From an uncultured bacterium (GTDB lineage: Bacteria > Bacteroidota > Bacteroidia > Bacteroidales > Rikenellaceae), in assembly GCA_905214725.1 (NCBI GenBank), contig CAJMNH010000001.1, positions 248,001 to 312,000 on the forward strand: DNA of 64,000 nt, in the 5' to 3' direction. The notes beneath the pieces are model-generated. The model saw only the letters and a program-made list of their open reading frames with translations, was not told the DNA's origin and ran no database searches. The translations under genes were made by a program, and so were the position numbers. Shown here one piece after another: positions 42,484 through 52,080 of this stretch; position 1 is the first letter of the stretch; each line of letters begins with the position of its first letter.

Positions 42484-43938
42484 ATGACACCCGCCGCAGT
42501 CATTCTTACGGTCGCCGTTTACATTGCAATTCTCTTCGCCGTCGCCTACTTTTCGGGCCGCAAGGCCGATAATGCCGGTTTCTTCACGGGCAACCGCCGC
42601 ACTCCGTGGTACATGGCCGCCTTTGCCATGATCGGCGCGGCCATATCGGGCGTGACCTTCATTTCCGTGCCCGGATCGGTGGCGGTCGACTCCTTTTCTT
42701 ATATGCAGATGGTGCTGGGCTTCACGGTCGGGCAGATGGTCGTCGCCTTCGTATTGATTCCGCTCTTCTATAAAATGAAAGTAGTGTCGCTTTACGAGTA
42801 TCTCGACGACCGGTTCGGCGTCGGTTCCCATCGGACGGGAGCGTGGTTTTTCTTCATCTCCAAATCGCTGGGCGCCGCGCTGCGCGTCTATGTGGTCTGC
42901 GCCGTCATGCAACTGCTCGTCTTCGACCACTACGGCCTGCCGTTCTGGGTCAATATGGTCGTAACGATGTTTTTCGTATGGTTGTACACGCAGCAGGGCG
43001 GCGTCAAATCGCTCATTTGGACCGATACGCTCAAAACGGTCTGTCTGGTTGCGAGCGTCGTATTGTGCACCCTTTTCATCGTCCGCGAACTGGGACTGTC
43101 GTTCCCTGCCGCAATCGAAGCCGTGCGTCAAAGTCCCTATTCGCAGGTCTTCTTCTTCGACGATCCCCGTTCGGCGCACTATTTCTGGAAGATGTTCTGG
43201 GCGGGCGTCTTCACGCTGATCGCCATGACGGGACTCGATCAGGACATGATGCAGCGAAACTTGAGCTGCGCCTCGCCGCGCGATTCGCAGAAGAATATCG
43301 TGTTGACGGCCCTTTGTCAAATGGTCGTCATCTACCTCTTCCTGATGCTGGGCGTCTTCCTCTACCTCTATATGGACGCAAATGCCCTCGCGATGCCCGA
43401 GAAAAGCGATCAGGTCTTCTCGCTCGTCGCCGTAGGCAGCGGCCTGCCCGTAGCGGTCGGCATCCTTTTCGTTCTGGGACTGATTTCGAGTACCTATTCG
43501 GCGGCGGGTTCGGCGCTCACGGCGCTCACCACCTCTTTTACGGTCGATATTCTGGAGGGCACGCGCCGCTACGACGACCGGCGGCTGACCCGTATCCGCA
43601 AACGGGTGCATGTCGGCATGGCCGTGCTGATGGGGCTGCTGATCCTCTGTTTCGAGGCCTTCGGCAACGACAGCGTCATCAATCTTGTTTACAAGGTGGC
43701 CAGTTACACCTATGGCCCGATTCTGGGAATGTTTGCCTTCGGCATCTTCACGCGGTGGAAAGTACGGGATCGTTGGATGCCGCTCGTGGCCATTGCCGCA
43801 CCGCTGTTAAGCGGGTTGCTGCAATACGCGGCCCGCGCGTGGTGGAACTACCATATCGGATTCGAATTATTGATTTATAACGCCCTGTTCACCATGTTGG
43901 GCATGTTGCTGTTGGTTCGTAAAAAAGATGAAAAATAA
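42484..43938 (+). CDS. Sodium:solute symporter (SSS family)
   Basis: The 484-residue protein has about 13 membrane helices and SSS signatures: FFTGNRRTPWYMAAFAMIG, AAISGVTFISVPG near the N-terminus and GLISSTYSAAGSALTALTT in the second half. It should import a solute (sugar, amino acid or sialic acid are typical) with Na+. Its end overlaps the start of the next gene by 11 bases, suggesting co-expression with the amidase-like surface protein. Confidence 0.9.
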   Translation: MTPAAVILTVAVYIAILFAVAYFSGRKADNAGFFTGNRRTPWYMAAFAMIGAAISGVTFISVPGSVAVDSFSYMQMVLGFTVGQMVVAFVLIPLFYKMKVVSLYEYLDDRFGVGSHRTGAWFFFISKSLGAALRVYVVCAVMQLLVFDHYGLPFWVNMVVTMFFVWLYTQQGGVKSLIWTDTLKTVCLVASVVLCTLFIVRELGLSFPAAIEAVRQSPYSQVFFFDDPRSAHYFWKMFWAGVFTLIAMTGLDQDMMQRNLSCASPRDSQKNIVLTALCQMVVIYLFLMLGVFLYLYMDANALAMPEKSDQVFSLVAVGSGLPVAVGILFVLGLISSTYSAAGSALTALTTSFTVDILEGTRRYDDRRLTRIRKRVHVGMAVLMGLLILCFEAFGNDSVINLVYKVASYTYGPILGMFAFGIFTRWKVRDRWMPLVAIAAPLLSGLLQYAARAWWNYHIGFELLIYNALFTMLGMLLLVRKKDEK

Positions 43939-46897
43939 GCTCCTTATCCTGTTCCTGCCGCTTCTGCTGTTCTGTTCAGCGGCGGCGGCAAAAGGCATCA
44001 CTTCCGAAAAGCAGAAAGAGATTTCGGAAATGCTCACCCGCATTCTGGACCGCGAGGTACGCGGCGGAAAGACAAATCTCACGAAGGTCGTCGATTCGGG
44101 CAACCGTCTGACGCTCTATGCCTCGATCGGCATGTCGTACTATCCTTTCCGCGAACAAAGTGTGGCGGCGATTTACGATTCGATTCGCAGCGTGCTGCCC
44201 CCTTCGCTGGCGCGTCGGAGGCTGTCGCTCATAACCGACAAGCATGCCATCGAGGAGCTGATTCCGCAGATATATCGCGGAGGAAGCCGCGGCAAGGCCT
44301 TCACCAACCGTTCGGAACACCCGCTGGTGACGCGCCTTTCGTCGCCCGTTCGTCCGACGCACGGACTTGCGGGGCGTCATATCGCGATGTGGCAAAGTCA
44401 CGGCCGTTATTTCGATCAGGAGGAGAACCGCTGGCGCTGGCAGCGTTCGCGTCTGTGGGAGACCTGCGAAGACCTCTATACGCAAAGTTATGTGGTTCCC
44501 TATCTGGCGCCGATGCTCGAACGGGCGGGCGCCAACGTGCTGCTGCCGCGTGAACGCGACGTGCAGACCGTGGAGGTGATTGCCGACAACGATCCGGGGG
44601 TGGACGCCGGATCGACCTATGCCGAATTCACAGGCGACCGGCGCTGGTTCGATGCAGGGGCGGGATTCGCCCACAATCGTGAAGTCTATGTCGAATGTGA
44701 GAATCCCTTTGCGGAGGGAACGGTACGCGGCGTACAAACCGTCACGGAGGGCCGCGAGAGCCGAGCGGAATGGAGCGCCGACCTGCCCGAAAGCGGCGAA
44801 TACGCCGTCTATGTCTCTTACAAGACGGTCGACCGCAGTTCGGAAGATGCGCTCTACACCGTCCGACATCTGGGCGGTGAAAGCCGGTTCGCCGTCAATC
44901 AGACGATGGGCGGCGGCACGTGGATCTATTTGGGAACGTTCCGCTTCGCAGCGGGCGGGAACCGCGCGCTGGTAACCCTGAGCAACCGTTCGTCGAAGAA
45001 GAATCGCATCGTAACGGCCGACGCCGTAAAGATCGGCGGCGGCATGGGCAATATCGCCCGTACGCCCGCCGAAGCGTTCCGTACGCAGGATACCGAATAT
45101 TTCTGCGAACCGAGCGGTTATCCCCGTTTCTGCGAAGGCTCCCGTTACTGGTTGCAGTGGGCGGGATTCCCCGAAACGGTCTATCGGCAGAAGGAGGGAC
45201 TCGACGACTACAAGGAGGATTACATGTCGCGCGCCCACTGGGTCAATGCGCTGATGGGCGGCTCCGAACGGTTGCCCGATGAAGAGGGGTTGCATATTCC
45301 CGTCGATATGGCGCTGGCTTTTCATTCCGATGCCGGCGTGCGCCGCAACGACGAGACGATCGGCACCTTGGGCATCTTCTTCACGCAGGAAAACAAGGGA
45401 CGTTTCGAAGGGGGTGCCAGCCGTTACCTGTCACGCGATCTGACCGATCTGGTGATGACCCAGATCGTCGACGATATCCGCGCCGCCTATGAGCCCGAAT
45501 GGCGCCGCAGGGGATTATGGAACCGTTCCTATTACGAAGCGCGTGTTCCCGCCGCACCGACGATGCTGCTCGAACTGCTGTCGCACCAGAATTTCGCCGA
45601 CATGCGCTACGGCAGCGACCCGCGTTTCAAGTTTCTCGTGTCGCGCGCCATTTATAAGGCGATTCTGCGCCATATCTCCTTTCAATATGGTCGTCCTTAT
45701 GTCGTTCAGCCGCTGCCTGTCGAGCACTTCTCGGCAACCTTCGCCGAACGCGACGACGAAGTGCGGTTGCAATGGCGCGGAGTGGAAGATCCGCTCGAAG
45801 AGAGCGCTTCACCGACGGGTTACGTGCTCTACACGCGCATCGGCGACGGCGATTTCGACAACGGCGTGCCGGTAAGCGGCACGTCGACCGTCGTGCGGCA
45901 GAAGCCGGATGTGATTTACAGTTACCGCATCACGGCGACCAATGCCGGCGGCGAGAGTTTTCCGAGCGAGACGCTCTCGGCGGCCTGCACGCCCGAGCCG
46001 AAGGGCCGCGTGTTGATCGTCAACGGATTCGACCGCGTGAGCGCGCCGCTCAGTATCCAAGGCGACTCGCTGGCGGGTTTCTACCGCCGTCTGGACAGCG
46101 GAGCGGCCGACCGGCGCGACATCTCGTTCATCGGCGAGCAACGGGTCTTCGACCGACGGCTTTCCGAAGCGGAGAACGACGAGGAGGCGCTCGGATCGTG
46201 CTACAGCGACTACGCGACACAGGTGATCGGAGGCAATACGTTCGACTATCCGCGTCTGCACGGCGCTTCGATCCTGCGGGCGGGTTACTCCTTCTGCTCG
46301 ACTTCGGCTGCGGCGTTGGCGGCGGGGGAGGTGAAGGCCGACGATTATTTCTTCATGGATGTGATTCTAGGCAAGCAACGCTCCGTCGAAATGGGCCGCG
46401 GAACGAGCGGAGTGGATTTCCGCGTTTTCCCCGAGGGCCTTCGGCGCGTACTGCACGATTTCACGGCTTCGGGTCGTTCGCTCTTCGTTTCGGGCAGCTT
46501 CATCGCCACCGATCCATGGCAGTCGCCCGCGGCGACGGATGAAGAGCGCGATTTCGTAAAATCCGTTCTGCGGTATGGTTATAGCGGAGGATTGGCTTCG
46601 CGCAGAGGCGAGGCGCGTGTCGTCGCATCGCCGGCACGAATGGAGCGCGAACGCTTTTATTTCAATACCGAACCCTGCCGCGACTTCTATCCTGTCGAGG
46701 CTCCCGACGCGCTCGGGCCGCTCGACGGAGGATTCACCGTCATGCGTTACGACGACGGCGATCAGACCGCTGCGGTAGGCTATACGGGAGATTATCGCTC
46801 GCTGGCGATGGGATTTCCGTTTGAGACGATCGTCGATGCGGCGCAGCGGGATCGGCTGATGCAACAGATTCTGAATTTTCTTGAACCTCGGAAATAG
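43928..46897 (+). CDS. Amidase-like secreted protein with golvesin-type and fibronectin-like domains
   Basis: The 989-residue protein has a signal peptide (1-21) and an N-acetylmuramoyl-L-alanine amidase-like fold with likely zinc ligands in WQSHGRYF, MALAFHSDAG and a catalytic-type Glu in LLELLSHQNF. Inserted at about 215-370 is a golvesin C-terminal-like beta domain (ESGEYAVYVSYKT). A fibronectin-like segment follows (about 595-690). Such proteins are often labelled xanthan lyase without evidence. Peptidoglycan or polysaccharide cleavage is a reasonable guess. Confidence 0.8.
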   Translation: MKNKLLILFLPLLLFCSAAAAKGITSEKQKEISEMLTRILDREVRGGKTNLTKVVDSGNRLTLYASIGMSYYPFREQSVAAIYDSIRSVLPPSLARRRLSLITDKHAIEELIPQIYRGGSRGKAFTNRSEHPLVTRLSSPVRPTHGLAGRHIAMWQSHGRYFDQEENRWRWQRSRLWETCEDLYTQSYVVPYLAPMLERAGANVLLPRERDVQTVEVIADNDPGVDAGSTYAEFTGDRRWFDAGAGFAHNREVYVECENPFAEGTVRGVQTVTEGRESRAEWSADLPESGEYAVYVSYKTVDRSSEDALYTVRHLGGESRFAVNQTMGGGTWIYLGTFRFAAGGNRALVTLSNRSSKKNRIVTADAVKIGGGMGNIARTPAEAFRTQDTEYFCEPSGYPRFCEGSRYWLQWAGFPETVYRQKEGLDDYKEDYMSRAHWVNALMGGSERLPDEEGLHIPVDMALAFHSDAGVRRNDETIGTLGIFFTQENKGRFEGGASRYLSRDLTDLVMTQIVDDIRAAYEPEWRRRGLWNRSYYEARVPAAPTMLLELLSHQNFADMRYGSDPRFKFLVSRAIYKAILRHISFQYGRPYVVQPLPVEHFSATFAERDDEVRLQWRGVEDPLEESASPTGYVLYTRIGDGDFDNGVPVSGTSTVVRQKPDVIYSYRITATNAGGESFPSETLSAACTPEPKGRVLIVNGFDRVSAPLSIQGDSLAGFYRRLDSGAADRRDISFIGEQRVFDRRLSEAENDEEALGSCYSDYATQVIGGNTFDYPRLHGASILRAGYSFCSTSAAALAAGEVKADDYFFMDVILGKQRSVEMGRGTSGVDFRVFPEGLRRVLHDFTASGRSLFVSGSFIATDPWQSPAATDEERDFVKSVLRYGYSGGLASRRGEARVVASPARMERERFYFNTEPCRDFYPVEAPDALGPLDGGFTVMRYDDGDQTAAVGYTGDYRSLAMGFPFETIVDAAQRDRLMQQILNFLEPRK

Positions 46898-46905
46898 TAC
46901 ATTTG
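46898..46905 (+). promoter_or_regulatory. -7 box of the YqeY-like gene
   Basis: TACATTTG lies 27 bases before the ATG of the next gene. The -33 region is unclear. Confidence 0.4.
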
Positions 46906-46931
46906 CAAATATTTAAATACGTTTATCTATC

Positions 46932-47381
46932 ATGTCACTCGAACAACAGATTTCAAAGGGGATCATGGAAGCCATGAAGGCCAAGGAGCCCGTGCGCCTG
47001 CAAACGCTGCGCAATATCAAGAAGTACATCATCGAGGCGAAAACCGCAGGCACGGAGATCGCCGAGCTGCCCGATGCCGATGTGGTGAAGATCATCTCGA
47101 AACTGGCCAAGCAGGGTAGCGATTCGGCCGAAATCTACCGGCAGCAGAATCGTCCCGATCTGGCCGAAGAGGAACTGGCGCAGGTCGCCGTGCTCCAAGA
47201 GTTTCTGCCCAAGCAGCTTTCGCCCGCGGAGTTGACCGACGCAGTCAAGGCCGTTATCGCCGAAGTGGGCGCTACGTCGATGAAGGAGATGGGCAAAGTG
47301 ATGGGCGTCGCTTCGAAGCGGCTGGCCGGTCAGGCCGACGGCAAGGATATTTCGGACAAGGTCAGGGAGTTGCTGGGATAA
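46932..47381 (+). CDS. GatB/YqeY-domain protein
   Basis: The 149-residue protein is almost entirely a YqeY domain: KGIMEAMKAKEPVRLQTLR at the N-terminus, EELAQVAVLQEFLPKQLS in the middle and MGKVMGVASKRLAGQADG at the C-terminus. The family shares a tRNA-binding domain with GatB and is assumed to act in tRNA-dependent amidation or a related task. In Bacteroidota it is often found after ftsZ, which is not the case here. One base separates it from the transporter gene. Confidence 0.93.
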   Translation: MSLEQQISKGIMEAMKAKEPVRLQTLRNIKKYIIEAKTAGTEIAELPDADVVKIISKLAKQGSDSAEIYRQQNRPDLAEEELAQVAVLQEFLPKQLSPAELTDAVKAVIAEVGATSMKEMGKVMGVASKRLAGQADGKDISDKVRELLG

Positions 47382-47382
47382 C

Positions 47383-48315
47383 ATGTCCTTCCGGTTTCAA
47401 CTGCACAACCTCCGCACCGTTTCGATGCCTCTCGGAATGGTAGTCGGAGCGATGTTTTGCCGGCCGATCGCGGCGCTCGAAGCGTGGAGCGGGGGTATGA
47501 TTACGCCGGCGCTTATCTTCCTGATGCTCTTTTTCACTTTCTGCCGGGTCAACGTGCGAAGCATGCGGTTGCAACCGCTTCATTTCTGGCTGCTGACGGC
47601 GCAGATCGTATTCAGCGTGGCTGTCTACGTCCTGTTGCTGCCGTTCGACGAGACGGTAGCGCAGGGCGGTATGATCTGCGTGTTGACGCCGATTGCGATG
47701 GCCGCCGTGGTGATCGGGGGAATGCTGGGAGCGGATATCGTCTCGATGACGACCTTCAGCCTGCTCTGCAATATGGCCATTGCGCTCGTCGCACCGGTTA
47801 TCCTCTCTCTGACCGGTAACGGCGACTGTTCGTTCGCGGTAATATTAGCCAAAGTATCGCCGCTGCTGATTCTGCCGTTCGCCGCAGCGCAGGCGTGCCG
47901 TGCGCTGACGCCGAGGGTGGGGGAGTGGGTGGCCGCTCACAGCCAGATATCGTTCTACCTGTGGCTCATATCGCTTGCCGTCATCATCGGACGGACAACG
48001 ACCTTTATTCTGGATCATCAGGAAGCCGACGGCACTGTCGAAACGGCTTTGGCCGTCGCGGCTTTGGCGATCTGTCTTATCCAGTTCAAATTCGGCCGTT
48101 GGTTGGGCCGCCGTTACGGCGATGCGGTCGCCGGAGGACAATCGCTCGGACAGAAGAATACGGTATTGGCGGTGTGGATGGCACAGTCGTTTCTCGACCC
48201 CATTTCATCGGTGGCGCCGACGGCGTACATCGTCTGGCAGAACTTCGTGAACTCCTACCAGATTTATCGTAAGGAGCGGCGCGATCTACGGTCTGAAAAT
48301 AAAATAGACGGCTAA
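47383..48315 (+). CDS. Bile acid:sodium symporter-like (BASS) transporter
   Basis: The 310-residue protein has nine or ten membrane helices and the BASS-type motif GGMLGADIVSMTTFSLLCNMA. The C-terminal helices contain GQKNTVLAVWMAQSFLDP. Substrates in this family include bile acids and organic anions; none can be named here. The gene starts one base after yqeY and converges with a small membrane protein gene, overlapping it by 30 bases. Confidence 0.75.
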   Translation: MSFRFQLHNLRTVSMPLGMVVGAMFCRPIAALEAWSGGMITPALIFLMLFFTFCRVNVRSMRLQPLHFWLLTAQIVFSVAVYVLLLPFDETVAQGGMICVLTPIAMAAVVIGGMLGADIVSMTTFSLLCNMAIALVAPVILSLTGNGDCSFAVILAKVSPLLILPFAAAQACRALTPRVGEWVAAHSQISFYLWLISLAVIIGRTTTFILDHQEADGTVETALAVAALAICLIQFKFGRWLGRRYGDAVAGGQSLGQKNTVLAVWMAQSFLDPISSVAPTAYIVWQNFVNSYQIYRKERRDLRSENKIDG

Positions 48316-48651
48316 TACGAGGCAGCAGAATCCGGCGATGTGATTCCATTGAAGCGATTCGTGCTTGCAGAAGAATAATACAAAGGATGCGAATACAATA
48401 AGCGTAATCACCTCCTGTATTACTTTCAGTTGCCAAAGCGTGAACGGTCCGCCGTATTCGACGCTGCCGATACGGTTGGCCGGAACCTGAAAACAGTATT
48501 CGAACAGAGCGATACCCCAACTCAACAGCACGATGGCCGCGAGCGAGAAACGTTCGATCTTCGATTTGAAAACGATATGGCCGTACCACGCCAGCGTCAT
48601 AAAGGCGTTGGAGCAGACGAGCAGCAGGATGGTCAGTATTCCGCGGGGCAT
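48286..48651 (-). CDS. DUF486-family / DMT-like small membrane protein
   Basis: The 121-residue protein has four membrane helices and begins GILTILLLVCSNAFMTLAWYGH, as in DUF486 (DMFA-like) proteins related to the DMT superfamily. The start MPRGIL is chosen because it matches the family N-terminus; a frame 14 codons longer is possible. The 3' end overlaps the opposing transporter gene. Transport function is assumed from the superfamily only. Confidence 0.82.
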   Translation of the reverse strand: MPRGILTILLLVCSNAFMTLAWYGHIVFKSKIERFSLAAIVLLSWGIALFEYCFQVPANRIGSVEYGGPFTLWQLKVIQEVITLIVFASFVLFFCKHESLQWNHIAGFCCLVLAVYFIFRP

Positions 48652-48752
48652 TTTTTCGCTTGTTTTGCGCCGCAAAAATAGCAAAAAACACATTCCGATG
48701 TACCGACAAAGGAATTAATCGCGGCTCTTCTGAAAGATTCGGATTAAATTGC

Positions 48753-48760
48753 TATTTTTG
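48753..48760 (+). promoter_or_regulatory. -7 box of the glycan cluster
   Basis: TATTTTTG lies 106 bases upstream of the WbsX-like gene. The long leader would cover 48767-48866, which shows no other feature. Confidence 0.4.
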
Positions 48761-48866
48761 TAGTCGCAATCGCCGGTAGTTCCGAATAGCCGTTGCCCGC
48801 AAAACACGCGGTTGCATTCGGCCGGAACAAGGGTATTCAAACCGTGCCGAATGCAAAAAACGAAAG

Positions 48867-49982
48867 ATGAAATTCAATCGTATGAAACAACACGCCAAAC
48901 GGGTCATCGCATTTTATCTGCCGCAGTACCATCCTTTTCCCGAAAACGACGCGTGGTGGGGCGCAGGATTTACGGAGTGGCGCAATGTCGTGAAGGCGCG
49001 GCCGCTGTTCCGAGGGCATTACCAGCCCCATCTGCCGGCCGATCTGGGATTTTACGACCTGCGGGTGGCCGAAGTGCGCGACCGGCAGGCGGAGTTGGCC
49101 GAGCGATACGGTTTGTCGGGGTTCTGCTACTACCATTACTGGTTCAACGGTCACCAGTTGATGCAACGGCCGTTGGAGGAGGTGCTCGCTTCGGGGAAAC
49201 CCGACTTCCCCTTCATGCTCTGCTGGGCCAATGAAAACTGGACGCGGGCGTGGGACGGCGGCGAACAGGAGGTGCTGATCCGGCAGGATTACTCCGAAGA
49301 GGACGACCGCACGCACATACGCTACCTGCTCGATCAGGTCTTCTGCGATCCGCGCTATATCCGCGTCGACGGCAAGCCGGTCTTCGCTGTTTATCGTTCG
49401 GCGCTCTTTCCCGACATGCGACGCACGATCGAGGTGTGGCGCGAAGAGGCCGCCGCGCGCGGCACGGAGCTTTATCTCTGCCGCGTCGAGAGTTTCAACG
49501 CCGCCGGCCGCGAACCGTTGAACGCCGGATTCGACGCCGCCATCGAATTTCAACCCTTTACCCCTGCGATGACCGACTTCTGGGAGCATCGGCCATGGCG
49601 GCAGAAACTCGCTTATCATCTGCGCAAGCTGTTGGGCGACCGCCGAAAAATGCGCAAGGCCGACTACGACGCCTATGTCGCCTACTCGCTGAGCCGTCCC
49701 CGTCCCGACTACAAACTCTATCCTTCGGTAACGCCCTGCTGGGACAATACGGCGCGGCGCAAGCGGCGGATGTTTCTGTTCCACAATGCAACGCCCGAAA
49801 AATACGGCCGCTGGCTGCGCGAAGTGCTGCGCCGGTTCAAACCTTACTCTGCGGAGGAAAATTTCGTCTTCATCAACGCATGGAACGAATGGGCCGAAGG
49901 CAACCACCTCGAACCGGATATGAAATGGGGGGGGGAATACTTGGCGGCGACCAAACGGGCGATCGAGGAGGACGAACGATGA
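48867..49982 (+). CDS. WbsX-like glycan protein (GH99-like domain)
   Basis: The 371-residue protein reads IAFYLPQYHPFPENDAWWG, GFTEWRNV, YYHYWFNG, FMLCWANENWTR and INAWNEWAEGNHLEP, the signature of WbsX proteins, a GH99-like family found in O-antigen and surface glycan clusters. Whether it hydrolyses, transfers or modifies glycans is unsettled. The codons for KWGGE contain a run of nine G (49927-49935). Its stop overlaps the start of the GT2 gene (ATGA). Confidence 0.88.
   Translation: MKFNRMKQHAKRVIAFYLPQYHPFPENDAWWGAGFTEWRNVVKARPLFRGHYQPHLPADLGFYDLRVAEVRDRQAELAERYGLSGFCYYHYWFNGHQLMQRPLEEVLASGKPDFPFMLCWANENWTRAWDGGEQEVLIRQDYSEEDDRTHIRYLLDQVFCDPRYIRVDGKPVFAVYRSALFPDMRRTIEVWREEAAARGTELYLCRVESFNAAGREPLNAGFDAAIEFQPFTPAMTDFWEHRPWRQKLAYHLRKLLGDRRKMRKADYDAYVAYSLSRPRPDYKLYPSVTPCWDNTARRKRRMFLFHNATPEKYGRWLREVLRRFKPYSAEENFVFINAWNEWAEGNHLEPDMKWGGEYLAATKRAIEEDER
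49927..49935. repeat. G9 tract near the 3' end of the WbsX-like gene
   Basis: Nine G in a row, 45 bases before the stop. Gaining one G would shift the frame into the one used by the downstream GT2 gene without an intervening stop. Confidence 0.9.
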
Positions 49983-50965
49983 AGACTCCTCCCCGTCTTC
50001 CGAAAGTCAGCGTTATCGTTCCGGTGCATAACACGGAAAAGTGGCTTGGCCGGTGTATCGAGTCGGTGCGGGCGCAAACCCTGCGCGATATCGAAATCAT
50101 CTTGGTCGAGAACTGCTCGACCGACGGCTCGGCCGCACAGTGCGACGCATATCTTGCGCTCGACGCTCGCATTCGCGTGCTTCATCTCGACCGGGCGGGA
50201 TTGTCGCGCGCCCGCAATGCGGGGCTCGCCGTTGCAACGGCCCCTTACGTGGGGTTCATCGACAGCGACGACTACATCGAACCCGACATGTTCGAACGGC
50301 TGTACGACGCTGCCGTCGAGAGCGACGCCCAAATAGCCTACGGCGATCTGGCCTATGAAGAGGAGGGGATGCCGCAGCCGGTGATTCCCGCAGGGCCGGT
50401 GACCGTGCACACGCCCGCAGAGGTGTTGCGCGACCTGATGCTCGAACGCGTCAGTGCGTCGGCTTGTACGAAACTCTTCGATCGGCGACTGTTCGACGAT
50501 CTGCAATTTCCGCTCGATGTCTGGTTCGAAGACCACCGCGTCGTACACGAATGGGTCGCCCGATGCCGGCGCATCGCCCATGTGGAAAAAATTTGCTATC
50601 ATTATATCCAGCGGGACGGAAGTATCTGCCACTCGTTCAGTCCGTTAAAACACTACCATTTCTTTCTGGCCAACTATGTCCGCTTCGAATTCGTTTGCAG
50701 ACAGCGGCTCTTCGAGGGGCGGCCCGAACGGAACGCGGTCTACGACAAGCTGGTGCGCGATTGCCTGTGGAATTTTCGGGAGGCCCTGCGCCGCAAACGC
50801 ACGTCCGATTTCGAGCCTGCCGTCGATGATATGCGCACGAAGCTGGCGCGGATGTACGAAGAGAAAGCGCAACTGTCGCCTGCGGTGCGAAAACGATTGG
50901 GGCGGGTCGTGAACCACTATACGTGGTATTATCTGACGCATTTCGCGTTTCGTAAAAAGAGATGA
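49979..50965 (+). CDS. Family 2 glycosyltransferase
   Basis: The 328-residue enzyme has a GT-A fold: KVSVIVPVHNTEKWLGRCI, ENCSTDGSA, LSRARNAGL and the metal-binding DSDD motif (about residue 98). The C-terminal half carries a long helical tail ending YLTHFAFRKKR, a possible membrane-binding segment. The start overlaps the stop of the WbsX-like gene. The frame is open far upstream inside that gene, which matters for the possible fusion by slippage. Confidence 0.92.
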   Translation: MKTPPRLPKVSVIVPVHNTEKWLGRCIESVRAQTLRDIEIILVENCSTDGSAAQCDAYLALDARIRVLHLDRAGLSRARNAGLAVATAPYVGFIDSDDYIEPDMFERLYDAAVESDAQIAYGDLAYEEEGMPQPVIPAGPVTVHTPAEVLRDLMLERVSASACTKLFDRRLFDDLQFPLDVWFEDHRVVHEWVARCRRIAHVEKICYHYIQRDGSICHSFSPLKHYHFFLANYVRFEFVCRQRLFEGRPERNAVYDKLVRDCLWNFREALRRKRTSDFEPAVDDMRTKLARMYEEKAQLSPAVRKRLGRVVNHYTWYYLTHFAFRKKR

Positions 50966-50966
50966 G

Positions 50967-52079
50967 ATGAAGAAAATTCTGTTTATGGCCAATTCGTTGG
51001 GCGGCGGAGGGGCCGAAAAGGCCCTGATCGACTTGTTGCACCATTTCGATTATTCGCGTTATGACGTTTCGTTGTGTCTGGTTTTCAACGAAGGCTGCTA
51101 TTTGCAGGATGTTCCGCCCGAAGTGAAGGTATTTTCACTCTACGAACGGGAGTGGAATTTTGCGCATCGCAAGTCGCTGAAACTCTATCGCAAGCACGGC
51201 ATACGTGCGCTGTTGCGGCTCAGAGCGCGGTGGAAAATCAGGAAACATTACGACGCTATCATCTCATTCATCGAAGGCGATGCGCTGCTGTTTCACGATC
51301 TGGTGCGCGACCGCGCCGGGAGAAACATCGCATGGGTGCACTGCGACCTGCGGCTCTTCCACTGGACGCAGAAGACGTTCCGTAGCGACAGCGATGAAGA
51401 GCGGGCCTATGGCCATATGGATACAGTCATCTTCTGCTCGCGTATCACAAAAGAGAGCTTCGAACGGATGTATCGCGTATCCGTTCCAAAAACCTATATT
51501 TACAATATTATAGACAGCGCGTCGATTCGCCGCGCGGCAGACAGTCAGGACGTGCCGCACGACGAATTGACCGTTACCGCCGTAGGCAGCCTTTCGGAGG
51601 TGAAGTGCCATGACCGACTGATTCGCGTGGCGCGAATGTTCAAGGATGCGGGATACCGTCTGCGATTCCAAATCGTGGGAGCCGGTGCAATGGAAGATCA
51701 GCTCAAACGTTTGCGCGATGAATTGGGATTGCAGGATTCCTTCCGTTTTCTCGGATTTCAGAAACCGCCGTATCCGTTTTTGAAGGCGTCGGACATCTTC
51801 GTCAGCACCTCGCGTTCCGAAGCGGCGTCGCTGGTGATATGCGAGGCGATGGTGCTCGGCATCCCGATGGTCACGACGCACACGAGCGCGGCGGAGGAGT
51901 TCCTCGAGGAGAATCGTTACGGCATCGTCACCGGCCACTCCGATGCGGAGATTTTCGAAGGTCTGCGGCGGATGGTGGACGACGAAACGCTGCGGGCGCA
52001 CTATCGGAAACAAAGTCTCAGGCGCGCGGAGATGTTTTCGGCCGAGCAGACCATGCGCCAGATCGAAGCGTTGTTGTAA
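50967..52079 (+). CDS. Family 4 glycosyltransferase
   Basis: The 370-residue GT-B enzyme begins ILFMANSLGGGGAEKALIDLL and has the C-terminal nucleotide-sugar site VGSLSEVKCHDRLI and the EX7E motif in SRSEAASLVICEAMVLGIP. It starts one base after the GT2 gene, so the WbsX-like, GT2 and GT4 genes form one operon. The acceptor and sugar are unknown. It converges with the phosphatase gene, with one base between the ends. Confidence 0.93.
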   Translation: MKKILFMANSLGGGGAEKALIDLLHHFDYSRYDVSLCLVFNEGCYLQDVPPEVKVFSLYEREWNFAHRKSLKLYRKHGIRALLRLRARWKIRKHYDAIISFIEGDALLFHDLVRDRAGRNIAWVHCDLRLFHWTQKTFRSDSDEERAYGHMDTVIFCSRITKESFERMYRVSVPKTYIYNIIDSASIRRAADSQDVPHDELTVTAVGSLSEVKCHDRLIRVARMFKDAGYRLRFQIVGAGAMEDQLKRLRDELGLQDSFRFLGFQKPPYPFLKASDIFVSTSRSEAASLVICEAMVLGIPMVTTHTSAAEEFLEENRYGIVTGHSDAEIFEGLRRMVDDETLRAHYRKQSLRRAEMFSAEQTMRQIEALL

Positions 52080-52080
52080 C

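Noticed and set aside
49250..49978. Upstream extension of the GT2 gene as its true N-terminus
   Set aside because: GT2 enzymes begin right before KVSVIVPV; the upstream frame encodes Arg-rich sequence out of frame with the WbsX-like gene and is relevant only to the slippage scenario.
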